Of a stretch of 53,008 nucleotides of DNA, positions 25,909 through 34,327 are shown in pieces. A program made the position numbers and the translations under genes. Every line of letters begins with the position of its first letter. The stretch's first letter is position 1. Under the pieces are notes generated by a model. That model made no database searches, had not been told where the DNA came from, and was given only the letters and a program-made list of their open reading frames with translations. This stretch comes from Planctomycetota bacterium. Lineage in GTDB: Bacteria; Planctomycetota; Phycisphaerae; Phycisphaerales; UBA1924. Location: the NCBI GenBank assembly GCA_018242605.1, contig JAFEBP010000010.1, positions 1 through 53,008 on the forward strand. The letters run 5' to 3'.

Positions 25909-26601
25909 ATGCCCGATCGCCCGGAGTATGGTCCAGCAGTTGCCACGGCGCCAGTTGAGCCCGCGGAGCGCGTGTACCTGTGGATCGAATACCTCACGCT
26001 CTTCGGGTTGCTCCCGTTGCTGTTTTGCTTCCGATCGGTCCACGTGCCGCTGCCGTTGCTGCTCCTGTCGGCCGCGGCGACGTGCTGGTGGCTCCTCTCG
26101 CGCGACCGCGACTTCGACCCGGAGCGGTTGTGGAACGCCCCTGGGTTCTTTCGTGGGTTGCCCGCGGTGTTGGCGCTCTGGCTGGTGGGAGTGGTGGTGC
26201 TCGCGGCGGGCGTGAAATGGCTCGCACCGGATCAGTACCTGGACTTCCCCAGAGATCGGCCCGGACTGTGGCTCGCTGTGATGGTGCTCTACCCGCTCGT
26301 CTCGGTCTACCCGCAGAACATCGTGTACCGAGTCTTCGTTTTTCACAGGTATTCCAGGCTTTTTGAGTCCCGCGAATCGATGATCTGGGCCTCGACGCTG
26401 GCCTTCTGCTGCGGCCACATCATCTTTCTCAACGCCACCGCCCTGTGTCTCACGTTCCTCGGCGGTTTCATCTTCGCACGCTCGTACGCGAAGTACCGCT
26501 CGGCCCTGTTGGTCTCGTTTGAGCATGCCCTATATGGGTGCCTGGTCTTCACGGTGGGGCTGGGCCAGAGCCTCTACCTGGAGGCGGTGCAAGCTCGTTA
26601 G
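25909..26601 (+). CDS. CPBP/CAAX-protease-like membrane protein with altered active site
   Basis: The protein is 230 residues from ATG 25909 with about seven hydrophobic segments (for example LFGLLPLLFCF, LPLLLLSAAATCWWLL, VLALWLVGVVVLAAGV, LWLAVMVLYPLVSV). VYPQNIVYRVFVFHRY (near 125-140) aligns with the first CPBP motif ExxxR, but the Glu is Asn (codon AAC). FCCGHIIFLNATAL (near 165-178) and SFEHALYG (near 203-210) correspond to motifs 2 and 3 and keep their His residues. Intact family members cleave or bind prenylated or other membrane substrates. Loss of the catalytic Glu suggests a pseudo-enzyme or a different mechanism. It is divergent from the ECF/anti-sigma operon, with 150 bp between the starts. 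Confidence 0.75.
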   Translation: MPDRPEYGPAVATAPVEPAERVYLWIEYLTLFGLLPLLFCFRSVHVPLPLLLLSAAATCWWLLSRDRDFDPERLWNAPGFFRGLPAVLALWLVGVVVLAAGVKWLAPDQYLDFPRDRPGLWLAVMVLYPLVSVYPQNIVYRVFVFHRYSRLFESRESMIWASTLAFCCGHIIFLNATALCLTFLGGFIFARSYAKYRSALLVSFEHALYGCLVFTVGLGQSLYLEAVQAR

Positions 26602-26981
26602 CTTGCCGAACAGCGTGCTCCCTTTGGTTCTGGACACCTTTGAGGACGATGGCCGATGAAAATGCACGGTCGGGGAGATTCCCTGCCCAAAAAAAGACGG
26701 AGCGACCGGACCATCCGGCCGCTCCGCTTATCGCAGATCCCAAATTTGCCACACGCGAGACTCTATTCGGTGCGGTTCGGGGATCCGCGTCCATGTTTCG
26801 CATGATATGACCGCGAATTCCCACAACAAGCGGATTCTCGGAACACATGCGTGATATGCAGTGGTTACTGAACCATGCGCACGGGAACCATCGACGGTTC
26901 CCGAAATGCCGGTCAGGGTAGCCCTTCCACCGGTTTTGGGGCAAATCACCCATCCCGGGCGACGCGCCAAGACACCTCGAC
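26602..26981. other. Convergent intergenic region with terminator
   Basis: This 380-bp gap holds the intrinsic terminator at 26689-26725 and an 8-bp stem with a 6-base loop near 26882-26903 (CGGGAACC / GGTTCCCG). A minus-strand frame from TTG 26970 to a stop at 26728, just in front of the terminator stem, would encode an 80-residue protein, but its composition is not protein-like and it is left uncalled. The DacB transcript probably runs through this region to the terminator. Confidence 0.4.
26689..26725 (-). terminator. Intrinsic terminator of the minus-strand DacB transcript
   Basis: Read on the minus strand, arms GGAGCGGCCGGA and TCCGGTCGCTCC pair over 12 bp (one G-U) around a TGG loop. 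After GTC a run of seven T follows (26695-26689). It lies about 255 bp beyond the DacB stop codon and points in the same direction. On the plus strand there is no T-run. Confidence 0.85.
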
Positions 26982-28508
26982 TCAGCCGCCCGCGGCGGGC
27001 CTGTCCGCCGCGCTGCGCTGCGTCAGCCAGGTATCGGCGATTTTGACGATCTGCTCGTGCAGTTCGAGCGCATCGCGGTGCTGTTCGTCGTTCTTGATAT
27101 TGTTCACCATCACGCTGAACGTGATCTGCCGCCCGGTTTCCGGATCGGTCAGGAAGCCCGAGAGAGTCCGAACGCCGTTGATGTAACCGCTCTTGGCCTG
27201 CAAGTGGTTTCGCAACTTCATGCCCTGGAACCGCTTGCGCAGCGTCCCGGAGCCGATCTCCGCCAGCGAGTTCTTGTACGCCGCCCCGGCCTTGGGATCA
27301 CGTCCGACGACATCGAGCCAGCGGGCGAACGTCGCGGGCGCCACCAGGTTGTCGCGGCTCATGCCGCTGCCGTCGGCCACCACCGTGCCCGCCGCGGCCT
27401 CGCCGAGCTTTTCTGCCAGCACCATCCGGAGCACCGCGGCGCCGTTGGACCAGGAACCCGGCTCGTTGGTGAGCTTGTGGCCGACCCGCTTGAGCAGGCA
27501 CTCGGCGTAGAGATTCATCGAGTCGGTGTTGCACCGCTTGAGAACCTCCGCGATCGGGGTGTTGATCACCGCGATCGTCTTGCCGCCGTCGAGCTTTTCG
27601 TCCGCGTCCGCGAGCCGCACGGCGTCATCCGGCAGGGAGATCCCGGCCTGGTTGATCGACCGGGCCAGCAGTTTGCCCGCAAACGTCGCGGGGTCGTGAA
27701 TGGTCACCTCGATCGGCGAAAGGCTGCGATTGCGCACCTCGCCCCGGATCACGAACTTGGTCCCGTTCTCTTCGCGCGTGAGCCACGCGCTGTTGTTTCC
27801 CTCTGCCACGGTCCTGGCCCGCACGTCAAACCGCAGCCACCGCGCGTCGGGCTGTAGCGAGTACGCCGCCGGAGATCCCGGGCCGTCCGGGCTTGGGGAG
27901 GGGAAGACGTGAAGCACGTTGGCGTGGAAGTTCAGACCGCTCACCTCGGCGCAGTAGTTTCGGCTGAGTTGATCCGCCGGCCACGTGGGGTGCACGTACT
28001 GACGATCAAAGACCCGATCATCGATAACCAGTTCGCGGGCCTGCGTCATGCCCGCCTTCGAGGCCGCCGCGGCGACCGTGGAGAGCATGTCCCCCACCGT
28101 CATCTTGGGGTCCATCCGCTCGAGCAGTTCGGGGTCCGCGAGCGAAGGATCGCCGTCACCCTTGAAGATCAGCCGGTCGCCGTCCTGGATGAGTTCCGTC
28201 CTGAAGGAAAAGTCCGGTCCCAGCACGAGCACCGCCGCGCCGCTCGTGAGGAGTTTCATGTTGCTCGCGGGCGTCATGCCTTCCTCTGCTCGCACGTTGG
28301 CGAGCATGGTCCCGCTTTTACCGTCAAAGATGCATATCCCCACCCTTGCCTCGCCAAACTTGTGCGTCGACATCGCGCGTTTGGCGTCGTCGGTCAGTTC
28401 GTTGACCTGACCGATCGCGCATCCCGCGAACGCGGCCAGGGCCAGAGCGAAGGCGGCGCGGTCATTACCGCGCCCGATACGAAATGCTGAAATGGCTCTT
28501 GCGAACAT
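26982..28508 (-). CDS. dacB: D-alanyl-D-alanine carboxypeptidase/endopeptidase (PBP4, peptidase S13)
   Basis: The protein has 508 residues with an N-terminal signal sequence (AAFALALAAFAGCAIG). The S13 active-site triad is complete: PASNMKLLTSG gives SxxK (near 81-84), DGSGMSRDN gives the S-x-N region (near 385), and KSGYINGVRTLSGFL is the KTG-type box (near 430). The long insertion between the first two motifs is typical of PBP4. It trims or cuts peptidoglycan cross-links in the periplasm, which is notable because planctomycete peptidoglycan was long disputed. GC-rich 28509-28700 upstream holds no recognisable feature apart from its promoter region. A strong terminator follows at 26689-26725. 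Confidence 0.93.
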   Translation of the reverse strand: MFARAISAFRIGRGNDRAAFALALAAFAGCAIGQVNELTDDAKRAMSTHKFGEARVGICIFDGKSGTMLANVRAEEGMTPASNMKLLTSGAAVLVLGPDFSFRTELIQDGDRLIFKGDGDPSLADPELLERMDPKMTVGDMLSTVAAAASKAGMTQARELVIDDRVFDRQYVHPTWPADQLSRNYCAEVSGLNFHANVLHVFPSPSPDGPGSPAAYSLQPDARWLRFDVRARTVAEGNNSAWLTREENGTKFVIRGEVRNRSLSPIEVTIHDPATFAGKLLARSINQAGISLPDDAVRLADADEKLDGGKTIAVINTPIAEVLKRCNTDSMNLYAECLLKRVGHKLTNEPGSWSNGAAVLRMVLAEKLGEAAAGTVVADGSGMSRDNLVAPATFARWLDVVGRDPKAGAAYKNSLAEIGSGTLRKRFQGMKLRNHLQAKSGYINGVRTLSGFLTDPETGRQITFSVMVNNIKNDEQHRDALELHEQIVKIADTWLTQRSAADRPAAGG

Positions 28509-28700
28509 GATCGCTTCCGGTGGTGTGGTTCAGCGAGCGCAGCACAACCTTCGTGCGGCGACCCGTACAGGGTGTATCGACACGCGGATGGCCCCAACCG
28601 CAAAAACTGACAAAGTCTGCCCTGGGAGAGGGAGCGCCCGCGATGTGTGATCCATGCTGTTCGGGGCGCCATCGCGGCTTCGACGCTTGAAGCCGACCGA

Positions 28701-29159
28701 TCAGGCCAGTTCCAACGCCGCTTCCAACTTGGAACGAAGCAGCCCGAGAACATCATCCACTTGTTGACGAGAAGGCAGGTCCCACACCGGCCATCTCACT
28801 CCGTCAACCACCGGAGCAAAGGCCAGACTCTCACGGACGTACTTGGGCGTTGACTTGACCGGCAGCAGATTCAGTGCCGCGTCGGGCATGGGCACACAGA
28901 CGCGCGGCTTGGCGGGGTCGGGCACGATGTACGCCCACGCACGGTCAGGAGAGGACACGTGCCGGTAGGTGAGCGTCCATTTCCATACTCCCTGCCATGC
29001 CACACGTTCCTGGATGTCCCGATCCTTGACGAGCGTGTTCCGCGCGTGGACAACCGTCGCCCGTACGGGCTTGTCGATTCCCTCGATCAGGTCAATCGCG
29101 GTTGGAGCGCGGAAACGATCTTGCCACACGCCACGGCACACTCGAACACCCAAGGCCAT
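28701..29159 (-). CDS. Hypothetical 152-residue protein
   Basis: No family is recognised. The chain is soluble, without signal peptide or membrane segment, and carries WKWTLTYRHVSSPDRAWAYIVPDPAKPRVCVPMP, which suggests a small alpha/beta fold of the kind found in DUF3788/DUF1801-like proteins. That resemblance is only impressionistic. The C-terminus (QQVDDVLGLLRSKLEAALELA) is a helix. Codon use resembles that of the neighbours. It is divergent from the dehydrogenase gene with 131 bp between the starts, and its stop is 192 bp upstream of dacB on the same strand. Confidence 0.6.
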   Translation of the reverse strand: MALGVRVCRGVWQDRFRAPTAIDLIEGIDKPVRATVVHARNTLVKDRDIQERVAWQGVWKWTLTYRHVSSPDRAWAYIVPDPAKPRVCVPMPDAALNLLPVKSTPKYVRESLAFAPVVDGVRWPVWDLPSRQQVDDVLGLLRSKLEAALELA

Positions 29160-29290
29160 TCACATCTCCCCGAATAACGAACTTTGGCTGAACAGAAGTG
29201 TAGACGCGCCATCCTCCACCCGCCGTCGATACTCCCACTTTCGGGCGTACCCTCCCGCCCCTTCCAGTTCACTCCGCACGGAACCCCTTT

Positions 29291-30592
29291 ATGTCCTCCA
29301 CCGCCGCGAAAGGCTTCGTCAAATACCAGCGGTTCTTCGAGCGTGCCCCCGCGATCGTCGTTGAATGGCACGATTCTCAGACCGACGCCGTCGGCTGGCT
29401 CGCGATCGACTCTCTCCGCGGCGGTGCCGCAGGTGGCGGCACCCGCATGCGCGCCGATGCCACCAGCGAAGAAGCCGTCTTCCTCGCGAAAACCATGGGG
29501 GTCAAGTTCCAAGTCTGCGGGCCGGATATCGGCGGCGGCAAGAGCGTCATCCGCTTCGACCCGGCGAAGAACCCCGACAAGAAGCGCGGGGTTCTGGAGC
29601 GGTGGTTCCGACACATCGGCCCTTACCTGCGGACTTGCTACGGCACCGGCGGGGATGTCAACGTCGATGAAATCAGCGAAGCCACCGCGATCACACGCCA
29701 ATCCCTGGGCATCGGCCATCCTCAGGAAGGTATCTGCCGCGGCCACCACTGGAACGACGGCGAAGAGCCCGCGACCAAAGTCACCCGACTGCTGCAGGGC
29801 TGCGAGGCCCACATCAGCCTGCCCAATCTTCCCGGCCCGCGTAAAGGCGACTGGATGGTCGCCGATGTCGTCACCGGTTACGGCGTCTGTCGGTCCATCG
29901 AGCAGTATTACAAGCTCCGGGGCGAGCCCATCGAGGGCAAGCGCCTGATGGTGGAAGGACTGGGCGCGGTGGGCGCGTTCGCCGCGTATTACCTGGACAT
30001 GCTGGGCGTGAAGCTGATCGCCGCGAGCACGTACGACGCCGTCAGCAAGCGCGTCATCATCGCCCGCGACAGCGAAGGCCTGGACACCAAGGCCCTAATC
30101 GTGAGCCGCAAGGGCGGGTGCATCGCCGGGCCTTCCAAGGCCCGCCACGGCGTCATCGCCAGCAAGACCGGCGACGAGCTCTTCGACGTTGAGGCCGACA
30201 TCTTCGTGCCCAGCGCCCGGAGTCACACGCTCACCGCGCCCCGCCTCAAGAAGCTCGCCAAGGCCGGCGTCAATGTGATCTCCTGCGGCGCCAACAACCC
30301 CTTCGCGTACAAGTCCACCAGCAAGACGATGCACGCCTGGGTGCGCGACATGACGATCCTCGCCAAGGCCGCGGACGCCAAGTTCGCCGTGATCCCCGAC
30401 TTCGTCGCCAACTGCGGCATGGCCCGTACTTTTGCGTACCTCATGACCGCCGGCAGCAGCACCAACGAGGCCGCCATCCTGATGGATACCGGCGCGAGCA
30501 TCGACGCGGCGATGAACCGCCTGCTCGAGGGCCACCGCAAGGCCACCGGGCTGCTCGAACGCGGGTACTCGGTCTTCATCCCCCACGACTGA
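29291..30592 (+). CDS. Glu/Leu/Phe/Val dehydrogenase family protein
   Basis: The protein has 433 residues. The catalytic domain contains GWLAIDSLRGGAAGGGTRM (near 35-53), CGPDIGGGKSVIRFDP (near 76-91) with the catalytic Lys in GGGKS, and YGTGGDVNVDE (near 117-127). The Rossmann domain starts at GKRLMVEGLGAVGAFAAYYLDMLGVKLIAAS (near 218-248), with the NAD(P) loop GLGAVG. NPFAYKS and VIPDFVANCGMARTF occur near the end. The family oxidatively deaminates an amino acid to a 2-oxo acid. The substrate cannot be fixed from sequence, but the GGTRM and GGGK pattern is nearer to leucine-type than to hexameric glutamate enzymes. It is convergent with the NfeD genes, nine bases away. Confidence 0.88.
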   Translation: MSSTAAKGFVKYQRFFERAPAIVVEWHDSQTDAVGWLAIDSLRGGAAGGGTRMRADATSEEAVFLAKTMGVKFQVCGPDIGGGKSVIRFDPAKNPDKKRGVLERWFRHIGPYLRTCYGTGGDVNVDEISEATAITRQSLGIGHPQEGICRGHHWNDGEEPATKVTRLLQGCEAHISLPNLPGPRKGDWMVADVVTGYGVCRSIEQYYKLRGEPIEGKRLMVEGLGAVGAFAAYYLDMLGVKLIAASTYDAVSKRVIIARDSEGLDTKALIVSRKGGCIAGPSKARHGVIASKTGDELFDVEADIFVPSARSHTLTAPRLKKLAKAGVNVISCGANNPFAYKSTSKTMHAWVRDMTILAKAADAKFAVIPDFVANCGMARTFAYLMTAGSSTNEAAILMDTGASIDAAMNRLLEGHRKATGLLERGYSVFIPHD

Positions 30593-30601
30593 CGGGCCCG
30601 A

Positions 30602-31099
30602 TCACAATACCTGCCGCACCTTGATCTGGCTGCCGTCGGCGTGCACCACCCGCACCCGCGCGCCAGACGGCACGTACGTCGTCTCCGAGAGCGCGTCGTA
30701 CCGAACGCCCTCGATATCGATCACACCCACCGGCCGCAGCGACGTGAGCACCACGCCTTCCTTGCCCACCAGCGCCGCCAGCCGCTGTTTCTCGGTGAGT
30801 TCCTCCTGGCGTTTGGCCTCGAGTTCCTCTTCCGAGGGCATGCCGATGATGCGTCTTCCCATCGGCGTGCTCGGCCAGACCCGCAGCGCAAAGCACGCGA
30901 ACGCCGGCACCAGCACCAGCAGCGACAGCAGCCCGGACAGGCCCCACTTCATGTCGTAGCGGAACAGGCACACCAGGCCCGCGATCCCCACCACGCCGGC
31001 GATCACGCCCAGCATCCCGCCGCTGGGAAGAAGCAACTCGATGAAAAACAGAACGAACATCAACGCCAACAGCGCGATGCCCCAGGTGTGTAGTTCCAT
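30602..31099 (-). CDS. NfeD-like membrane protein (short form)
   Basis: The protein is 165 residues from ATG 31099 with GAGG five bases upstream; a TTG start seven codons further up is less likely. Two or three membrane segments (IALLALMFVLFFIELLLPSGGMLGVIAGVVGIAGLVCLF, GLSGLLSLLVLVPAFACFAL) precede a charged linker and an OB-fold NfeD domain (LVGKEGVVLTSLRPVGVIDIEGVRYDALSE). There is no protease domain. Short NfeD proteins usually work with a long NfeD or with flotillin-like partners in membrane quality control. The long NfeD lies 46 bp upstream on the same strand. Confidence 0.85.
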   Translation of the reverse strand: MELHTWGIALLALMFVLFFIELLLPSGGMLGVIAGVVGIAGLVCLFRYDMKWGLSGLLSLLVLVPAFACFALRVWPSTPMGRRIIGMPSEEELEAKRQEELTEKQRLAALVGKEGVVLTSLRPVGVIDIEGVRYDALSETTYVPSGARVRVVHADGSQIKVRQVL

Positions 31100-31145
31100 G
31101 CCAGCCTCATGAGCGATCAAAACAGCCCGGCGACACGGCCGGCGC

Positions 31146-32957
31146 CTATGCGTCGCGGACCGCCTCGACCCCGATCCGCATCGGCGTCACGGAGACGACC
31201 CGCACCTTGTGTCCGGACTGTATGAACCCCAACTCGGCGCACGCGTCCAGCACGTGGTCGCCCACCTGGATCCGCCCAGCCGGCCGCATCGGCGTCAGCG
31301 CCACCCCCACCTGCCCCGGCTTGACGAGCGAGCCCGACGCGTCGGGGTCCATGGCCTCCAGAAATCCGTTGTCATCATCCGAACCCGGGCTCTTGAGCAC
31401 GAGCTTGCCCAGAAGGGGGATGCTGCCGAAGTGCTTGGCGACCAGCCACACACCCACGCCCGCCGTCCCGAACGAGAGGATGAGCGTCACCGCCCCCCAC
31501 AGCATGTCGCGACGCCCTTCTGGCGAATCCGGGAACGCGCTGTCCCCGTTGGGCACGAATGTCCCGATCAATCCAAGGAAGAGCAGCAGCAACCCGGCGA
31601 TTCCGGTGACCCCGAATCCGGGAATCACGAATACCTCCAGCCCGATCAGCAGCAGCCCCAGCAGGATCGCCGCGATCTCCCACCAGCTCGCGAGCCCGAT
31701 GAGCGCGGGCGGGGCCAGCAACGCCACCAGCGCCCCCAACGCCACCGCGCCCGGCAGCATGACGCCCGGGTGCGTGATCTCGATCGCCAGGGCGATCAGG
31801 AAGATGACGATCAACACCCCGCGTACGAAGAAGTTCGTCAGGAAGAGCACCAACCCCTCGGACCACGTTCGCTCGAACCGCCGCACGTGGTTGGCCCCGA
31901 AGAACGCGGCCAGGTCCTGTTCGTTCCGCACCGGCTTGAGCACGGCCACGGAGTTGACCATCTGCGTGTCGTTGGAGGTGAGCCCGTAGTGCAGCATGTC
32001 CGCCGCGGAGAGCACCGCCGGCGCGGTCCCGTCCGTCACCTTGTCGATCAGTTCCCACTTGCCCGCGTCCGCGGGCGTCAGCGTCGGCCGCAACGTCGGC
32101 GTCGCGAGGCTCACATCCGGCGCCGCGGCGGCGATCATCGCCGACCCCGCCGGCACTGATACCCCGCCCGCCGGCGCGGGCTGCGGCGGGGCCAACGGCT
32201 GAGAGGGCGCGCCGCCGGTGCCCGGTGCGCCCGCCAGCCGCGGACGAGCATCGGGGCTCACTCCCGGGAAGAGCATCGCGAACTCGCGTCGATCGATGCA
32301 CATCTTGACCCCGGTCGCGGGATTCCGGATATACCAGAGTTCAACGTCGCCCGCGATCAGCGCCTGTGCCAGATACTCATCGCGGAAGTACCCCCCCAGC
32401 GACGTGTTGCGCTCCCGCGCTGAACCCACGACCTGAGTCAGCAGTGGAGGCAGTATCGCCTTGAGTCCACGATTGCCCCTGGGGCCCGGAGGCATCGCCA
32501 GCGGATCGTTCAGCCCCGTCAGGCTCTCGGCCAGCGTCGCACCATCGGCTACGACGATCTCCTGGCACGCCATCGCGATCACAGCTCCCGCCGGGGGCAA
32601 GTTGGGCCCCGTGGGATTCAGCCACGCCACCGTGTTGCGGATCGGGGCCTGCCGCACCGCGCCGCAGATCGCCAGCAGCCCGCCGATGTCGCCGCCGGGA
32701 GTATCAATCTCGAAGACGATCGCGTCCGCGCCTGCCCGCACCGCGGTATCGATGCGGCGCGACACGCTCGCCGCCATGACACCCTCGTGATCGATCTTGC
32801 CCCGAACCGGAATCACCGCGACGTTCTTGGCCTTGCGTGCCGCGGGCACCGGAGCGGTGTCCTGCGCCCGCGCGGACGCCGCAAGAAAAGCGGCCACGAC
32901 CGCCGCGGCGATCCACACGGGGCGGAGCAACGTCGCGATGGAGTGTTGAAGGTTCAC
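31146..32957 (-). CDS. Long NfeD (NfeD1a-like) with ClpP-class domain lacking the catalytic Ser
   Basis: The protein has 603 residues from GTG 32957. A signal peptide (about 1-31) precedes a ClpP-like domain (KNVAVIPVRGKIDHEGV... IVFEIDTPGGDIGGL at 77-91), four or five membrane segments (about 375-520), and a C-terminal OB-fold NfeD domain (about 545-603; VGVALTPMRPAGRIQVGDHVLDA). In catalytically active NfeD proteases the segment after the TPGG block reads xSAG with the nucleophilic Ser. Here it is NLPPAGAVIAMAC, so Pro stands at the Ser position (codon CCG). An insertion of about 160 residues (190-350) rich in Pro/Ala follows. It is probably an inactive scaffold or a chaperone-like form. 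Confidence 0.85.
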   Translation of the reverse strand: MNLQHSIATLLRPVWIAAAVVAAFLAASARAQDTAPVPAARKAKNVAVIPVRGKIDHEGVMAASVSRRIDTAVRAGADAIVFEIDTPGGDIGGLLAICGAVRQAPIRNTVAWLNPTGPNLPPAGAVIAMACQEIVVADGATLAESLTGLNDPLAMPPGPRGNRGLKAILPPLLTQVVGSARERNTSLGGYFRDEYLAQALIAGDVELWYIRNPATGVKMCIDRREFAMLFPGVSPDARPRLAGAPGTGGAPSQPLAPPQPAPAGGVSVPAGSAMIAAAAPDVSLATPTLRPTLTPADAGKWELIDKVTDGTAPAVLSAADMLHYGLTSNDTQMVNSVAVLKPVRNEQDLAAFFGANHVRRFERTWSEGLVLFLTNFFVRGVLIVIFLIALAIEITHPGVMLPGAVALGALVALLAPPALIGLASWWEIAAILLGLLLIGLEVFVIPGFGVTGIAGLLLLFLGLIGTFVPNGDSAFPDSPEGRRDMLWGAVTLILSFGTAGVGVWLVAKHFGSIPLLGKLVLKSPGSDDDNGFLEAMDPDASGSLVKPGQVGVALTPMRPAGRIQVGDHVLDACAELGFIQSGHKVRVVSVTPMRIGVEAVRDA

Positions 32958-33021
32958 GGCGTAACTGTATTGGTGAAAACCCGGCGACGGATTCAGTCGC
33001 TCCCGGTGCGAGCCGCACGCT

Positions 33022-33462
33022 TCAGCACGCCGCCGCGGCCGCGTCCGCCAGCACCTCGTACCGTCCGCCCGTCAGCCCCAGAGCGGCGAGAACCCCGCTC
33101 CATGCGTACAGGGTCCGGAGCGTCGCTCCATCCCTGACTGTCGCCCGCAAAACGCCGGGCGCATCAATGTGTATCAGCCCCTCGCCGCGGCACACGCTCG
33201 CCTCGCCCCGGAATCGCACCGGCCTCGCGACGATGATGCCGCCATCCAGCAGCATCGCGTGATATTCCGCCCGATCCTCGCCTGTCCAACGCACCGGCAC
33301 CGCCAGCACCAGATCAGGACCGTCGGCGTCGTAGCCCAGGGCACGGCGCGACACCGCCCATCGCAGCACCATCGCCGGAGCGCGCTCTTGCGTGGGCGCA
33401 GCGCGAGAACTTTGGCGCCCGCCCGTCGCATTCACTAACTGCAGTGCGATCGCCGGGCTCAT
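33022..33462 (-). CDS. Hypothetical protein coupled to the GbsR-type regulator
   Basis: This 146-residue protein starts at ATG 33462, overlapping the regulator's stop by 4 bp (ATGA). The centre is beta-rich (DGPDLVLAVPVRWTGEDRAEYHAMLLDGGIIVARPVRFRGEASVCRGEGLIHIDAPGV). No signal peptide, membrane segment or known motif is visible, and it ends in an Ala run followed by Cys. The coupling suggests a role next to the regulator, for instance in sensing, but nothing in the sequence shows it. It ends about 64 bp from the long NfeD gene, which runs the same way. Confidence 0.6.
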   Translation of the reverse strand: MSPAIALQLVNATGGRQSSRAAPTQERAPAMVLRWAVSRRALGYDADGPDLVLAVPVRWTGEDRAEYHAMLLDGGIIVARPVRFRGEASVCRGEGLIHIDAPGVLRATVRDGATLRTLYAWSGVLAALGLTGGRYEVLADAAAAAC

Positions 33463-34058
33463 CCCCGCCCTCCCCCCGAAAGCGTGCCGAGCAGCGACGC
33501 GGCGATCTGCAGGCCCTTGCCCGCGGGGCTCACGAACTGCTGGCCCAGGTTCTCCACCGTTTGGAAGAACTCAGTCATGGTCTCCAGACGTTCACGGTGC
33601 GCGGCGATCTTGTCCGCCAGTTCTGGGGTCTCCGCGGCACCCACACGACCGGGCTTGGTCATATCGCGGATCTCGTGCAGCGAGGCCAGCAACGGATCGG
33701 CCTCGCGCTTGAGGCGTTCACGCACGATCGCGCGGAACATGGTCCACACGTCCTGCTCGGCCTCGAAGTATTCCTTTCGGTCGCCCCGCTTGTGAGCCCG
33801 TTGCACGATTCCCCAGTCCAACAACGCCCGCAGCGACATGGAGGCGTTGCCGCGGGAGATGTCCAATCGCTCCATGATGTCGTCGGTGCAGAGCGGCTCG
33901 CCCGTAATGAACAGAAGCGCGTGCACTTCGGCCATCGTGCGCGAAATGCCCCAAGCCCCAGCCATCTGACCCCACACCGCGATGAACTGGTCCTGGGAGA
34001 CGCGCAAGGCGGCCTCAGGGCCATCGGAGTCGGGAGTTGGTTTCATCGCGGGGAGCAT
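33459..34058 (-). CDS. GbsR/MarR-family transcriptional regulator
   Basis: The protein has 199 residues. The winged-helix domain lies at about 25-105 (FIAVWGQMAGAWGISRTMAEVHALLFITGEPLCTDDIMERLDISRGNASMSLRALLDWGIVQRAHKRGDRKEYFEAEQDVWTMF). The block AWGISRTMAEVHALLF with the Trp-Gly lead and the C-terminal helix for dimerisation is characteristic of GbsR-type proteins. A second in-frame ATG at 34046 is an alternative start. An excellent inverted repeat at 34101-34122 sits 43 bp upstream and is the likely operator. The divergent gene is the SRPBCC protein at 34328, so both may be controlled from this site. The ligand is unknown. Confidence 0.88.
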   Translation of the reverse strand: MLPAMKPTPDSDGPEAALRVSQDQFIAVWGQMAGAWGISRTMAEVHALLFITGEPLCTDDIMERLDISRGNASMSLRALLDWGIVQRAHKRGDRKEYFEAEQDVWTMFRAIVRERLKREADPLLASLHEIRDMTKPGRVGAAETPELADKIAAHRERLETMTEFFQTVENLGQQFVSPAGKGLQIAASLLGTLSGGGRG

Positions 34059-34100
34059 CTGTTCATCAGTATGCGCACGGCGTCACCCGAGTTCCACATT

Positions 34101-34122
34101 GTTTTCAGAAATTACTGAAAAC
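34101..34122. promoter_or_regulatory. Operator-like inverted repeat upstream of the GbsR-type regulator
   Basis: Perfect 8-bp arms GTTTTCAG and CTGAAAAC flank a 6-base AAATTA centre in otherwise GC-rich DNA. The site is 43 bp from the regulator's ATG and about 205 bp from the divergent SRPBCC start. On the minus strand the element sits between a possible -35 (TTGTTT) and -10 region. This is the expected geometry for an autoregulated MarR/GbsR site. Confidence 0.75.
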
Positions 34123-34327
34123 AACTTGATTTACCCATTCTTTTCCCAAACAATCTCGCCCATTTTGCCTCAGTTGACAAGGAATGCACGACTACCGTGC
34201 GTCCGGCACCGCGTCGCCGTACGAGCATGAAGCGTTCAAGCAACTCGCCCTGCTGAACGCTCGGATTACCTGGGCCGGCGTCGTCGGTCCATCCCTCGCA
34301 TCGCAAACAATCACAGACAAGGCCAAC

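Noticed and set aside
26549..26953. 134-codon minus-strand frame across the terminator
   Set aside because: It runs through the intrinsic terminator and overlaps the end of the CPBP gene; composition is not protein-like.
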